From Flavobacteriaceae bacterium CG2_30_31_66 (GTDB taxonomy: Bacteria > Bacteroidota > Bacteroidia > Flavobacteriales > Flavobacteriaceae), in NCBI GenBank assembly GCA_001873065.1, contig MNYM01000003.1, forward strand, positions 1-64,000: a stretch of 64,000 nt of DNA, read 5' to 3'. The notes under the pieces were generated by a model. That model had not been told where the DNA came from. It saw nothing but the letters and a program-made list of their open reading frames with translations, and ran no database searches. Below, one piece after another: positions 55,095 through 64,000 of the stretch. Made by a program: the position numbers and the translations under genes. The first letter of the stretch is position 1. Each line of letters starts with the position of its first letter.

Positions 55095-55266
55095 AATCGT
55101 TTAAGCATTTTCAATTATTAATAATGAATACCCGACAAGGTCTTTGAAATCATGAGGGAAAAGAACAAAATTTGTTTACAAAATCATAAAAAAGTCAAAA
55201 AAGATTTGCAACCATTTTGAAATGATTATTTTTATAACTTATTTCGTAGTAGAGCTTTTTTATAAG

Positions 55267-56109
55267 ATGAAAATATATCCCATAGAAACAGGAAATTTTA
55301 AATTGGATGGAGGCGCCATGTTTGGGGTTGTTCCCAAATCTATTTGGCAAAAAACCAATCCTGCAGACGCTAATAATTTGATAGAAATGAGCATGCGTTG
55401 CTTGTTAATTGAAGATGGGAATCGTTTGATTTTGGTGGATACGGGCATGGGCAAGAAACAATCAGATAAATTTTTTGGGTATTATTATCTTTTTGGCGAC
55501 TTTTCATTAGACAATTCCTTGAAAAAACTGGGATTTCACAAAGACGATATTACTGATGTTTTTCTGACTCATTTGCATTTTGATCATTGTGGTGGCGTCA
55601 TCGAAAAAGATACAAACGGATTGTTCATTCCTGCGTTTAAAAATGCCAAAGTGTGGTCTAATGACAAACATTGGAAATGGGCAACAGAGCCCAATGCACG
55701 AGAAAAAGCCTCTTTTTTAAAAGAAAATATTCAGCCAATCCAAGAAAATGGACAGCTCAATTTTATTCACAGAAATTCGAAAGATCAAATGGGTTTTGAG
55801 GTGTTGTTTGTGGACGGTCACACAGAAAAACAAATGTTGCCAATCATTGAATATCAAGGAAAAACCATTGTTTTTGTGGCAGATTTGCTTCCCACAGTTG
55901 GGCATATTCCTTTACCTTATGTGATGGGTTATGACACAAGGCCTTTGTTGACGATTAAAGAAAAAGCCTCTTTTTTAAAACAAGCTGCTGATCACAATTT
56001 TTACCTTTTTTTAGAGCATGATGCCACCAACGAATTATGTACTGTATATCACACAGAAAAAGGCATCAGACTAAATACAACTCACCAATTTTCAGAAATA
56101 TTTAATTAA
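55267..56109 (+). CDS. Metallo-beta-lactamase-fold hydrolase
   Basis: 280 residues from ATG 55267 ('MKIYPIETGNFKLDGGAMFG'); the track start at 55222 adds a hydrophobic stretch not typical of the family. The metal site is intact: 'THLHFDHCGG' (HxHxDH), 'FVDGHTEKQM' with a later His, 'FVADLL' with the bridging Asp and 'LFLEHDA' with the last His. The fold covers lactonases, thiol ester hydrolases and others; 'DGGAMFGVVPK' resembles the lactonase-like/quorum-quenching branch, but the substrate is unknown. It precedes the subtilase gene by 8 bases, so the two are probably cotranscribed. Confidence 0.86.
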   Translation: MKIYPIETGNFKLDGGAMFGVVPKSIWQKTNPADANNLIEMSMRCLLIEDGNRLILVDTGMGKKQSDKFFGYYYLFGDFSLDNSLKKLGFHKDDITDVFLTHLHFDHCGGVIEKDTNGLFIPAFKNAKVWSNDKHWKWATEPNAREKASFLKENIQPIQENGQLNFIHRNSKDQMGFEVLFVDGHTEKQMLPIIEYQGKTIVFVADLLPTVGHIPLPYVMGYDTRPLLTIKEKASFLKQAADHNFYLFLEHDATNELCTVYHTEKGIRLNTTHQFSEIFN

Positions 56110-56117
56110 TATCTAGT

Positions 56118-57833
56118 ATGAAGTTTATAAAACCATTTTTTTTAAGTGCTTTTTTTGCGCTTTTTTTAGCCAATTGTTCGTCCACTCAAAAAGTGATGAC
56201 ACTGCCAAATTTTGACACGGCAGTTATTATCACTCCCAAAAAACAAGCACTTTCAGATGAAGAAGAGAAATATTGGTCGCACGCAGATTTGCTAAAAGAC
56301 TCTATAGCAGGAATGAGTTTAGAGAAAGCGTATCGGTTTTTAGAGGGCAAAAAACCTATACCTGTGATTGTTGCCATCACAGATTCTGGCGTTGATATTG
56401 AACACGAAGATTTGAAAGAGGTTCTTTGGATCAATAAAAAAGAAATCAAAGGAAACAACATTGATGATGATAAAAATGGCTATGTTGATGATATTCATGG
56501 ATGGAATTTTCTTGGAAATGCATCAGGAAAAATCATCAATGGTGATCAATTAGAAATCACACGATTGGTGAAAAATGGGCGTAAGAAATTTGGTGATAAA
56601 AAAGCAGATGAAATTGCAGAAACTGATAAAGCTGAGTATGAATCATATCAAAAATTAGAGCAAGAATATCGCTTAACCATCAGTCAAAAAGAATTTGAAA
56701 TTCAAGAAATGAATCAAACACAAAACAATTTAGAGCGTGTGAAGGCAGTTTTTGAAGATGTAAAGAGATTTGTAGGAAAACAAACAATAAGAATGACTGA
56801 TTTGGACAGTCTAAAGCCAACAAGTTTGTTGATGGTTTCACAAGTTGATGCCTTAAAAAATATTTTGGAAAAAGGTGCAACTGAAGAAGATTTGCTAGAA
56901 TATCTTCAGCAAATAAAAGATTATAAGAAAGAGTTAGAAAAAGGCATGAAAGGATATGATTTGGACTTGAATGCTCGTGAAAATTTAGGAGATAATTTAT
57001 ACGATATCACTGATAAATTTTATGGAAATAACAATGTTATTGGCAATAAAGATTTAGAAAAACACGGAACTCATGTTGCAGGAATTGTAGCCGCTTCAAG
57101 AAACAATAATAAAGGCGCAAAAGGAGTTGCAAATTCAGCAAAAATAATGACCGTTCGTGTGGTTCCTGATGGAGATGAACATGATAAAGATGTCGCTTTA
57201 GGCATTAGATATGCAGTTGATAATGGCGCAAAAATCATCAATACTAGTTTTGGAAAAAGATATTCTCCTAATAAAGAATGGGTTTTTGATGCCATTGCTT
57301 ATGCAGCAAAGAAGGATGTATTGATTGTAAATGCCGCTGGAAATGATGGAAAAGATATAGACATTCGTGAAACCTATCCAAACGATTCTAAAGATTTAAA
57401 AACCGAGTTTGTTGATAATGTGATTACAGTTGGTGCAAGTAGCTTGCATTATAATGAAGAATTGGTTGCGAGTTTTTCCAATTATGGAAAAATAAATGTA
57501 GATATTTTTGCGCCTGGAGTTGATATCTATTCAACTGTTCCAAAAAACGAGTATGAACCTTTGAGTGGAACATCAATGGCAGCACCGTCAACATCGGGAG
57601 TGGCAGCGTTGATAAGGGCTTATTATCCAAATTTAACAGCGAAAGAAGTAAAATATATTTTGATGAATTCAGGAGTAAAAGTTGATTTTGAGGTTCTCAA
57701 ACCTGGTTCTCAAAAAGAAGAAAATCCTTTAGGAGAATTGGTTCCTTTTGCAGATTTATCATTTTCTGGAAGAATTGTTAATGCGTATAATGCCTTGCAA
57801 TTGGCGGATTATTTATCAAGAAAAAAACAGTAG
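56118..57833 (+). CDS. Subtilisin-like serine protease (S8) lipoprotein with a large insertion
   Basis: 571 residues with a lipobox ('LFLANCSSTQ'). The catalytic triad is complete: Asp89 in 'VAITDSGVDIEHEDL', His316 in 'KHGTHVAGIVAA' and Ser486 in 'LSGTSMAAPSTSGV'. The spacing between Asp and His is about 227 residues, compared with about 30 in subtilisin; the insert (about 130-290) is charged and predicted coiled-coil-like. It likely acts at the outer membrane or in the periplasm. It follows the metallo-beta-lactamase gene and precedes the M1 peptidase gene by 80 bases, forming a proteolysis-rich block. Confidence 0.91.
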   Translation: MKFIKPFFLSAFFALFLANCSSTQKVMTLPNFDTAVIITPKKQALSDEEEKYWSHADLLKDSIAGMSLEKAYRFLEGKKPIPVIVAITDSGVDIEHEDLKEVLWINKKEIKGNNIDDDKNGYVDDIHGWNFLGNASGKIINGDQLEITRLVKNGRKKFGDKKADEIAETDKAEYESYQKLEQEYRLTISQKEFEIQEMNQTQNNLERVKAVFEDVKRFVGKQTIRMTDLDSLKPTSLLMVSQVDALKNILEKGATEEDLLEYLQQIKDYKKELEKGMKGYDLDLNARENLGDNLYDITDKFYGNNNVIGNKDLEKHGTHVAGIVAASRNNNKGAKGVANSAKIMTVRVVPDGDEHDKDVALGIRYAVDNGAKIINTSFGKRYSPNKEWVFDAIAYAAKKDVLIVNAAGNDGKDIDIRETYPNDSKDLKTEFVDNVITVGASSLHYNEELVASFSNYGKINVDIFAPGVDIYSTVPKNEYEPLSGTSMAAPSTSGVAALIRAYYPNLTAKEVKYILMNSGVKVDFEVLKPGSQKEENPLGELVPFADLSFSGRIVNAYNALQLADYLSRKKQ

Positions 57834-57913
57834 AAGTTAAAACTCTAAAGACTAAAGTTAAAAAATCTCACTTTCTAATTATCTAGAAATATAATTATCC
57901 AACCTATCAAACC

Positions 57914-59755
57914 ATGAAAAAAACTCTTTTTTTATCACTTTCAATGCTTGTAATGATTGCTTGCGCACAAACAAAAGAAAAAACCTATACCCAAAAAAAC
58001 ACCCAAAATTCTAATTATTGGCAGCAACATGTAGATTATACAATGGATATTGATATGGATGTAACCAACTATCAATATAAAGGAACACAAAAATTGATTT
58101 ATACCAACAATTCTCCGGACGAACTTACTAAAGTTTTTTATCATTTGTATTTCAACGCGTTTCAACCAGGTTCACAAATGGATGTTCGTTCACTGACTAT
58201 CAAAGATCCAGACCCAAGAGTTGGTGATAGAATTAGCAAATTAAAACCAGACGAAATCGGATACATCAAAGTGAATTCTTTAAAACAAAATGGTGTCGCA
58301 ATAAACTACAAAACTGTAGGAACAATTTTAGAAGTTACGTTAAATAAACCTATCAAGTCTGGTGAAACTGTAACTTTTGACATGCTTTTTGACGCACAAG
58401 TTCCTATCCAAATTCGTAGATCAGGAAGAAACAGTTCAGAAAATGTAGTGCTTTCTATAGCTCAATGGTACCCAAAAATGGCAGAATATGATTTTGAAGG
58501 ATGGCACACACCTCCTTATATTGCCAGAGAATTTCATGGAGTTTGGGGAAATTTTGATATAACTATTCATATTGATAAAAATTATACGATTGGTGGAACA
58601 GGTTATTTGCAAAATCCCCAAGAAGTTGGTCATGGTTTTGAAGATAAAACCAAACCTTTAAACCTCCCAAAAGGGAATAAATTAAAATGGCATTTTAAAG
58701 CACCTAATGTTCACGATTTTATGTGGGCAGCTGACCCTGAATACATTCATGATATTCTTACAATGAAAAATGGCATTGATTTACACTTTTTCTATAAAAA
58801 AACATTGGATGAAAAATTCTTAAAAAACTGGAAAGATTTGCAATCAAAAACGGCAGAATTGATGAATTATTATAGTACACACGTTGGTCCATATCCGTAT
58901 AAACAGTATTCTGTAATTCAAGGCGGAGATGGTGGAATGGAATATGCTATGGCTACACTAATCACAGGTCAGCGAAATTTTGGAAGTTTATTCGGTGTCA
59001 CTGCACATGAAATGGCACATACTTGGTTTCAATTTTTGTTAGCAACCAACGAAAGTTTACATCCTTGGATGGATGAAGGTTTTACATCCTATATTTCAAA
59101 CAAATCCGAAAATGACATTTTGAACGAAGGAAAAGCAAATCCACATTCGGGTTCTTATAATGGATATAGAACCATTGTTTCAAGAGGATATGAAGAATCT
59201 TTGACAACACATGCTGACAGATATCAAACCAATTGGGCTTATGGAACGGCAAGTTATTCAAAAGGAAACATTTTTTTATCACAATTAGAATATGTGATTG
59301 GAGCAGAAAACGTTGCAAAAGGAATCAAAAAATATTTTACCGATTTTAGTTTCAAACATCCAACACCCAATGACATTAAGCGTTCTATGGAAAAAGTTTC
59401 AGGCATTCACTTGGATTGGTATTTGAATGAATGGACTCAAACCACACACGCTATTGACTATGGAATTAAAAATATTGTCGGTTCAAAAATCACATTAGAA
59501 AGAATTGGGCAAATGCCGATGCCAATTGATGTTGAGGTTATTTATACTGATGGAAGTAAAGAAATTTTTTACATTCCGTTAGAAATGATGCGTGGAGAAA
59601 AACCAACCACAGCCAAACTTTTAGAAGATTGGGCCTGGGCAAATCCAACGTATATTTTTGATACAGGTAAAACCGTACAATCTGTTTCAATTGACAAAAG
59701 CGGATTGATGGCAGATGTCAATTTAGAGAACAATTCGAGTCAAGCAACAAGATAA
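57914..59755 (+). CDS. M1 family aminopeptidase lipoprotein
   Basis: 613 residues with a lipobox-like 'LVMIACAQTK'. The zinc site is HExxH-x18-E in 'VTAHEMAHTWFQFLL...WMDEGFTSY' (His365, His369, Glu388), and the substrate-anchoring loop is 'GGDGGMEYAMATLI', a GxMEN variant with Y. M1 enzymes remove N-terminal residues from peptides. The lipoprotein signal puts it in the envelope, where it could finish peptides made by the upstream subtilase. A strong terminator follows. Confidence 0.92.
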   Translation: MKKTLFLSLSMLVMIACAQTKEKTYTQKNTQNSNYWQQHVDYTMDIDMDVTNYQYKGTQKLIYTNNSPDELTKVFYHLYFNAFQPGSQMDVRSLTIKDPDPRVGDRISKLKPDEIGYIKVNSLKQNGVAINYKTVGTILEVTLNKPIKSGETVTFDMLFDAQVPIQIRRSGRNSSENVVLSIAQWYPKMAEYDFEGWHTPPYIAREFHGVWGNFDITIHIDKNYTIGGTGYLQNPQEVGHGFEDKTKPLNLPKGNKLKWHFKAPNVHDFMWAADPEYIHDILTMKNGIDLHFFYKKTLDEKFLKNWKDLQSKTAELMNYYSTHVGPYPYKQYSVIQGGDGGMEYAMATLITGQRNFGSLFGVTAHEMAHTWFQFLLATNESLHPWMDEGFTSYISNKSENDILNEGKANPHSGSYNGYRTIVSRGYEESLTTHADRYQTNWAYGTASYSKGNIFLSQLEYVIGAENVAKGIKKYFTDFSFKHPTPNDIKRSMEKVSGIHLDWYLNEWTQTTHAIDYGIKNIVGSKITLERIGQMPMPIDVEVIYTDGSKEIFYIPLEMMRGEKPTTAKLLEDWAWANPTYIFDTGKTVQSVSIDKSGLMADVNLENNSSQATR

Positions 59756-59772
59756 TATCATTTTAAGAATAT

Positions 59773-59805
59773 AAAAGGTGGCGTATAAGCTTCACCTTTT
59801 TTTTT
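59773..59805 (+). terminator. Intrinsic terminator after the M1 peptidase gene
   Basis: AAAAGGTG and CACCTTTT form an 8-bp stem around a 12-base loop, followed by a T run, 17 bases after the stop. Confidence 0.85.
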
Positions 59806-59843
59806 GAGTGGCTTGATAGTATAATTTTTACCAAAAAAAACAA

Positions 59844-61025
59844 TCACTTTCTATCAAAAATCCTTAAATTCCATTCTTTTTCCCAAGTCAAATAAGGAAT
59901 TTCTCCATCAAATCTCACGGGAAGCCAAATGTATTTGCTGTTGCCTAAATTTTTTCCATTCCATCTATCAGCCACAAAAATAAAAGCGTTTTTTTTGCCT
60001 TCAACAGGAATAATATAGGTGCTTTGCGACCAAAAAGTGGTATTGATTTCGTCCTCAGTTCCCACACATGGATTACCTAAAGAAGTCCAATTTTCCATCA
60101 TAGAATTGGCGACTGATAATCGTGCAGGATTGGGTTTCCAGCCTGTCAAACCCGAAGTGAATAAGTAATATTTGCCATTTCGTTTTAACACTGCTGGCGC
60201 TTCATTTCTTTCACCAGGTAAAATACGAATATAGTCTCCTGAAAGTGACAAATAATCGTCTGAAAGCTTGGAAATGAGCATCGTTTGATTTTCTTCAGAG
60301 GCTGTGATGTGGTAGGCTGAGTCATCTTCATCTACATATAATGTCATATCTCTTGACATTTGTCCGCCTAGAAAATCTCGCTTGAACAATTCCCCATTTT
60401 TTGCTTGATTGATGCGAATTTCTTTGGACAATTTTTGTTGTTCATTGATAGTTGGAATGCTATCAAAAGTAGTTTGAGACATGTTTCTTGGCAAGATGCC
60501 TGCGTGTATTCGAAAACTGTTCAAGTATATATAAGGTCCAGTAATGTTGTCAGCAACTGCAACTCCAGTCAAAGCCGCTTTGTATTTTTCACCTTTCAAT
60601 TCATGATGAAACCACATCACAAACTTCCCAGTTTTTTTGTTATAAATCACTTTAGGACGCTCCAAAGTACAACCTTCTTGCAATTTAGAAAGCGTACCTT
60701 TTACAACTCGCAAGGCAACACCTTCGTTTTTCCAATTGTATAAATCTTTTGACGAATACACACTGACACCAACAAATGCTTTGCTGCCATCTTTTCCTGC
60801 ACCTTTGTATTCACCAAACCAATAATAAGTTTTATTATGGTATAAAAATCCTCCTCCATGTGCGTTGATATGCTGATTGTTATTGTCTAACCACAACTCT
60901 CCTGGTTTGAAAGAATTATAATTAGTTTCTTGACCTATGCAATAAAAAGAGAAACTCAAAATCAATACAATTAACAAAGAATGAGTTCGAATACTATTTT
61001 TTAAATTTGTTTTTCTGATGTTCAT
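59844..61025 (-). CDS. GH43-like glycosidase lacking the usual base Asp (exo-beta-1,3-galactanase type)
   Basis: 393 residues from ATG 61025 ('MNIRKTNLKNSIRTHSLLIV'), which overlaps the GH16 stop by four bases (ATGA); the longer track ORF reads back into GH16. A signal peptide ends near 'FYCIGQE'. The propeller shows 'HINAHGGGFLYHNKTYYWFGEYK', where normal GH43 has an Asp base, then 'SRDMTLYVDEDDSAYHI' with the modulating Asp and 'GERNEAPAVLKRNGKYYLFTSG' with the acid Glu. The missing base is a known mark of subfamily 24 (exo-beta-1,3-galactanases) and relatives such as subfamily 34. Placement within them is an inference. Confidence 0.78.
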   Translation of the reverse strand: MNIRKTNLKNSIRTHSLLIVLILSFSFYCIGQETNYNSFKPGELWLDNNNQHINAHGGGFLYHNKTYYWFGEYKGAGKDGSKAFVGVSVYSSKDLYNWKNEGVALRVVKGTLSKLQEGCTLERPKVIYNKKTGKFVMWFHHELKGEKYKAALTGVAVADNITGPYIYLNSFRIHAGILPRNMSQTTFDSIPTINEQQKLSKEIRINQAKNGELFKRDFLGGQMSRDMTLYVDEDDSAYHITASEENQTMLISKLSDDYLSLSGDYIRILPGERNEAPAVLKRNGKYYLFTSGLTGWKPNPARLSVANSMMENWTSLGNPCVGTEDEINTTFWSQSTYIIPVEGKKNAFIFVADRWNGKNLGNSKYIWLPVRFDGEIPYLTWEKEWNLRIFDRK

Positions 61026-62044
61026 TTTTTTAAGATATAAATGCGTGCATAATCTATTTCGTACGTTCTTGGAAAAGTTGTTTTTGCTAATTTTTCTGCA
61101 TCTGGATGAGGTTTTCCACCCACAGCCAAGTTGAGCCAAAAGTTGCAAGTATTTCCTTTGAACGGAAATTCTCTCACAGAAGTATCTTCATTTTTAGTAT
61201 CCAATGCAATTCTTGACATGAAAACTTCATCCAAATAGACTGATAAATAGGTTCCATCACCAATCAATTTCCAAGTATGATATTTTTGCAACCAATTTGG
61301 GTCGTTTTTAAAACCAATGGCTTTTCCTTCAATAATATTTTTGATGTAGGAATTTGGATTGTTTTCTTCTTTATTGCCAGTCCATTTTACTCCTTTTTTT
61401 CCTTTGACAGCAAAGTTCGCCATCAATCTTTCTGAGTAATATTCCATAATATCAATTTCACCTCCATGAGGCCAAGGACCATTTCCTGTGGTCCAAAATG
61501 CTGGCCAAACTCCATAATCTTCATCACCACCAGTTTGTAAAGGTAATTTTGCACGCATAATCATTAGAATAGAATCGTATTTTTGATGATAGGCTGTTTG
61601 GGTGATAAAACTTGCAGATGTGTACGCTGCAAATGGTCTATTTGTATTCCAATTCTTGCTATTTTCAATATAATTCGGATTTTGAATTTGTTCTTTTTTA
61701 GCGGTAATTACAAGTCTTCCATCACTACAAAATCCATTTTCTGCCTGATACCATTGGTGTTCGTTGTTTCTTACAAATCCAGTTTCAGCTCTCCAAAATT
61801 CAGTTTTCATAGCGCCTTCATGATTGAATTCGTCATGAAATACCAATTGATATCCATTGATTTCTTGCACAGGTTCGCTAAAATCTGGTAGATATGGATT
61901 GATTTCTTTCAAGTTTTTCGTTTTTTGTATTTTCGAAGTTGAATTTATTTGAGTGTTTTTACACCCAACAAATAGTAAAATTGTTGTAGTAATTAGAAAT
62001 ACTCGAAATTTTTTATTGATATAAGACATACTTTTTTTATTCAT
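61022..62044 (-). CDS. GH16 family endo-glycosidase lipoprotein
   Basis: 340 residues (ATG 62029 is an alternative start). The signal peptide ends in a lipobox ('LLFVGCKNT'). The GH16 core is clear: 'YQLVFHDEFNHEGAM', 'NEHQWYQAENGFCSDGRLVITA', 'GVWPAFWTTG' and the catalytic 'HGGEIDIMEYYSE' (ExDxxE near residue 195). It ends 'YEIDYARIYILKK'. It cuts internal beta-1,3 or beta-1,4 bonds in glucans or galactans. Next to the subfamily-24-like GH43, an endo-beta-1,3-galactanase is plausible; a laminarinase is the main alternative. Confidence 0.9.
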   Translation of the reverse strand: MNKKSMSYINKKFRVFLITTTILLFVGCKNTQINSTSKIQKTKNLKEINPYLPDFSEPVQEINGYQLVFHDEFNHEGAMKTEFWRAETGFVRNNEHQWYQAENGFCSDGRLVITAKKEQIQNPNYIENSKNWNTNRPFAAYTSASFITQTAYHQKYDSILMIMRAKLPLQTGGDEDYGVWPAFWTTGNGPWPHGGEIDIMEYYSERLMANFAVKGKKGVKWTGNKEENNPNSYIKNIIEGKAIGFKNDPNWLQKYHTWKLIGDGTYLSVYLDEVFMSRIALDTKNEDTSVREFPFKGNTCNFWLNLAVGGKPHPDAEKLAKTTFPRTYEIDYARIYILKK

Positions 62045-62068
62045 TTTAAGGTTTTTTCTAATTGAAAA

Positions 62069-64000
62069 TCAATTCAAATTCCAAATGACTTCGTCTTTTA
62101 ATTTGGTATCTTTTGATACTATTTTGATGGTGTTTTTTCCTTTTTTCAGTTCAATATTGTCAAAAGTGATGATATTAATTTCTGAGGTTAGTTTTTTCTC
62201 ACTTATTTTTTTGTTATTCAAATATAAAATTACGCTTTTGCAATTGGTATATACCTTTACAAATGTATTTGCTTCCGTTCTTTGTTGGTTTCTTCTTTCT
62301 GCAATGTAAACCATGGGTTCTGGGTTCCAATTGGCTTTATAAAAATAAAAAGCGTCTTTTTTGGTGTTGCGATCATAGGTCATTAAACCCTTGTGATTTA
62401 GTGAAGGAATTCCTCCTCTGTTCCACACATTTACAGAAAAATTAAACATACACCAAACGTATGTTCCCCAAACGTAAGGACGGTCTTTAAAGATTTTCCA
62501 AGTGATTTCATGGTAGTTTGTTTGTTCCATTTCAGGAAAATAATCACCCACAGGTTTTTCTAATCTACGAGCATCTTGATGATAAATATTACCTCCAATT
62601 CCATATTCGCTAATTGCCAAAGGTCGTTCAGGAAAATTTTTATGAGAGGCATCTAACCAAGTTCCCATATCGTTATAAGTGCCATAATACCATCCAAAAT
62701 ATTTATTCCAAGCTTGTAAATCTGTGATGTTTCCCATGTTAGAAGTCATGTCTTTGTCGCTTGCTGAAATGGTTGGTCTTGAAGGGTCTAATGTTTTGGC
62801 AAGTTTCACTAATTCTTTGGTAAGCAATACACAAGGCTCATCAGGACTTTTATTGGCACGAACTTCGTTCCAAATTCCCCAGACAAAAACACTTGGGTGA
62901 TTGTAATTTTGAAGAATTAATTCGGTTAATTGTTGGGTTGCATTTTCATTTTCACGGCCACTATAATCGTGTACAAATGGAATTTCGGTCCAAACAAGTA
63001 TTCCTTTTTCATTCGCCAATTCGTACACAATATTTGAATGTTGATAATGTGCAGTTCTCAAAGTAGTGATGCCTAATTCATTTAGATAATTAAAATCTTC
63101 AATATGTTGTTTTTTGGTTAACGCAGGTCCTGTATTTTTCCAATCTTCGTGCATGTTAACACCATAAAGTTTGTATGGTTTTTCATTCAAAATAAAGCCT
63201 TTATTGGCATCAAAAGAAAAAGTTCTAAATCCGAAGTTTTGCGTTACTACATCTTTTTCATTTCCTGAAATCAGCGATATTTCTACTGAATATAAATGTG
63301 GATTTTCTCTTCCGTTCCATAAAATTGGATTTGAAATAGAAATGTTAGATGCAATGATTTTTTCTGTGGAATTCAGTTCAATTTCCTCAGATTTTGTTGC
63401 CACATTTTCTCCAAGATTATTTTTTATATTGATATTCAACAACGCTTTACTTGCCTTTGATTTGTTTGAAATATGAATTCTAATTTCTAATACACCTTTG
63501 TTTTTTGTTACTTCTTTTTGTTCTAAAAATACACCTGATGAAGCATGAAAAATAGGAGAGATGGCTAGTCTAGGAGTACTAAAAATTTGTACAGGTCTGT
63601 AAATCCCTCCATAATGATTGAATAATTTGTCGTTAACAGGAATGCGTTTAAAATTAGGTTCATTGCTTACCATTACAGCAATCAGATTTTCCTGATTTAC
63701 GTTGATTTCATTGGTAATTTCATAACAAAATGCGGCATAACCACCCAAATGTTTATTGATTCTCTTCTCATTTACAAAAATTTCAGCTTCATGTCCAACA
63801 GCCTCAAAACGAATAAAAATTCGTTCGTTTTGCATTGAAATTGGAATGTGAACTTTTGTTCTATACCAGCTTTCACTTCTATAATAACCCACATTTTCGA
63901 TGGCATCCATCGAAAAAGTATGAGGTATTTTCACTGGTTCAAAATCAGCATCATTAAAGTTAATTTTTTGTGCATTGTAAAATTTTCCTTTTTTAAAACT
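62069..64000 (-). CDS. GH2 family glycosidase (5' end cut by the right edge)
   Basis: The track starts at a GTG (63934), but the frame stays open to 64000 ('GKFYNAQKINFNDADFEPVKIPHTFS'), so the start is outside the window; about 644 codons are visible. The sugar-binding domain ('YYRSESWYRTKVHIP', 'AEIFVNEKRINKHLGGYAAF') is followed by an Ig-like domain and the TIM barrel with acid/base in 'HPSVFVWGIWNEVRANK' and nucleophile in 'RPLAISEYGIGGN'. The C-terminus is a short beta domain. beta-Galactosidase is the likely activity given the neighbours; beta-glucuronidase or beta-mannosidase cannot be excluded. GH16 and GH43 follow on the same strand. Confidence 0.9.
   Translation of the reverse strand, partial: SFKKGKFYNAQKINFNDADFEPVKIPHTFSMDAIENVGYYRSESWYRTKVHIPISMQNERIFIRFEAVGHEAEIFVNEKRINKHLGGYAAFCYEITNEINVNQENLIAVMVSNEPNFKRIPVNDKLFNHYGGIYRPVQIFSTPRLAISPIFHASSGVFLEQKEVTKNKGVLEIRIHISNKSKASKALLNINIKNNLGENVATKSEEIELNSTEKIIASNISISNPILWNGRENPHLYSVEISLISGNEKDVVTQNFGFRTFSFDANKGFILNEKPYKLYGVNMHEDWKNTGPALTKKQHIEDFNYLNELGITTLRTAHYQHSNIVYELANEKGILVWTEIPFVHDYSGRENENATQQLTELILQNYNHPSVFVWGIWNEVRANKSPDEPCVLLTKELVKLAKTLDPSRPTISASDKDMTSNMGNITDLQAWNKYFGWYYGTYNDMGTWLDASHKNFPERPLAISEYGIGGNIYHQDARRLEKPVGDYFPEMEQTNYHEITWKIFKDRPYVWGTYVWCMFNFSVNVWNRGGIPSLNHKGLMTYDRNTKKDAFYFYKANWNPEPMVYIAERRNQQRTEANTFVKVYTNCKSVILYLNNKKISEKKLTSEINIITFDNIELKKGKNTIKIVSKDTKLKDEVIWNLN

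Noticed and set aside
61026-61148. N-terminal extension of the GH43 gene into GH16
   Set aside because: ATG 61025 gives a proper signal peptide and the common ATGA overlap; the longer frame reads GH16 coding sequence in the wrong frame.
1-64000. Insertion sequences, phage genes or integrases
   Set aside because: No transposase, integrase or phage structural gene and no matching terminal repeats were seen.

Overview
The window comes from an AT-rich genome of the Bacteroidota, most likely a flavobacterium (family-level inference). Supporting signs are Bacteroidota promoters with a TAnnTTTG -7 box, two secreted proteins with type IX secretion C-terminal sorting domains, SusC/SusD/SusE-type genes, a hybrid two-component regulator, GLPGLI, DUF5916, DUF3127 and DUF2452 family proteins, and almost no Shine-Dalgarno sequences. 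The carbohydrate loci suggest an organism that eats plant or algal galactans; genus cannot be read from this sequence.

Region 1 (1-14.3 kb) is mostly housekeeping. It holds the tail of an unidentified gene, a ParE-type toxin-antitoxin pair, an M3 oligopeptidase, purK and purE with a RhuM-Fic gene embedded between them, a Rieske-like lipoprotein, greA, a HIT protein, a sensor kinase, a flavin reductase-like protein, a DUF3127 protein, a DUF1456 protein, a small membrane protein, aat, and the rplM-rpsI-rpsB-tsf operon with a textbook promoter.

Region 2 (14.4-24.3 kb) holds a DUF5916 outer-membrane protein, a cassette of a small secreted protein + GLPGLI protein + TonB-receptor-like barrel, glnS, a DUF2452 gene, folB, tRNA-Cys and a decayed gene end.

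Region 3 (24.3-46.6 kb, all minus strand) is a complete polysaccharide utilization locus. In transcription order it encodes a hybrid two-component regulator, SusC, SusD, SusE-like protein, SGNH esterase, GH53 endo-beta-1,4-galactanase, a small secreted protein made of two copies of an unnamed beta-domain, a GH95-type exo-glycosidase carrying a third copy of that domain, GH43, a clan GH-A enzyme resembling GH147 beta-galactosidase, a CE4 polysaccharide deacetylase and a glycerophosphodiester phosphodiesterase. The inferred model is that GH53 cuts galactan at the surface, SusCDE imports oligosaccharides, the exo-enzymes trim side chains and galactose, and the regulator senses an oligosaccharide in the periplasm.

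Region 4 (47-59.8 kb, plus strand) is an envelope and proteolysis block: alpha-2-macroglobulin + PbpC, a 21-bp tandem repeat array, a metallo-beta-lactamase-fold hydrolase, a subtilase lipoprotein and an M1 aminopeptidase.

Region 5 (59.8-64 kb, minus strand) is the 3' part of a second glycan locus: GH2 (cut by the window edge), GH16 and a GH43 without the usual base Asp. This set fits beta-1,3-galactan (type II arabinogalactan) or another GH16 substrate. The strongest leads for something undescribed are the duplicated beta-domain, the small-secreted-protein/GLPGLI/barrel cassette with a microsatellite in its promoter region, the RhuM-Fic gene coupled into purK-purE, and the 21-bp repeat array.
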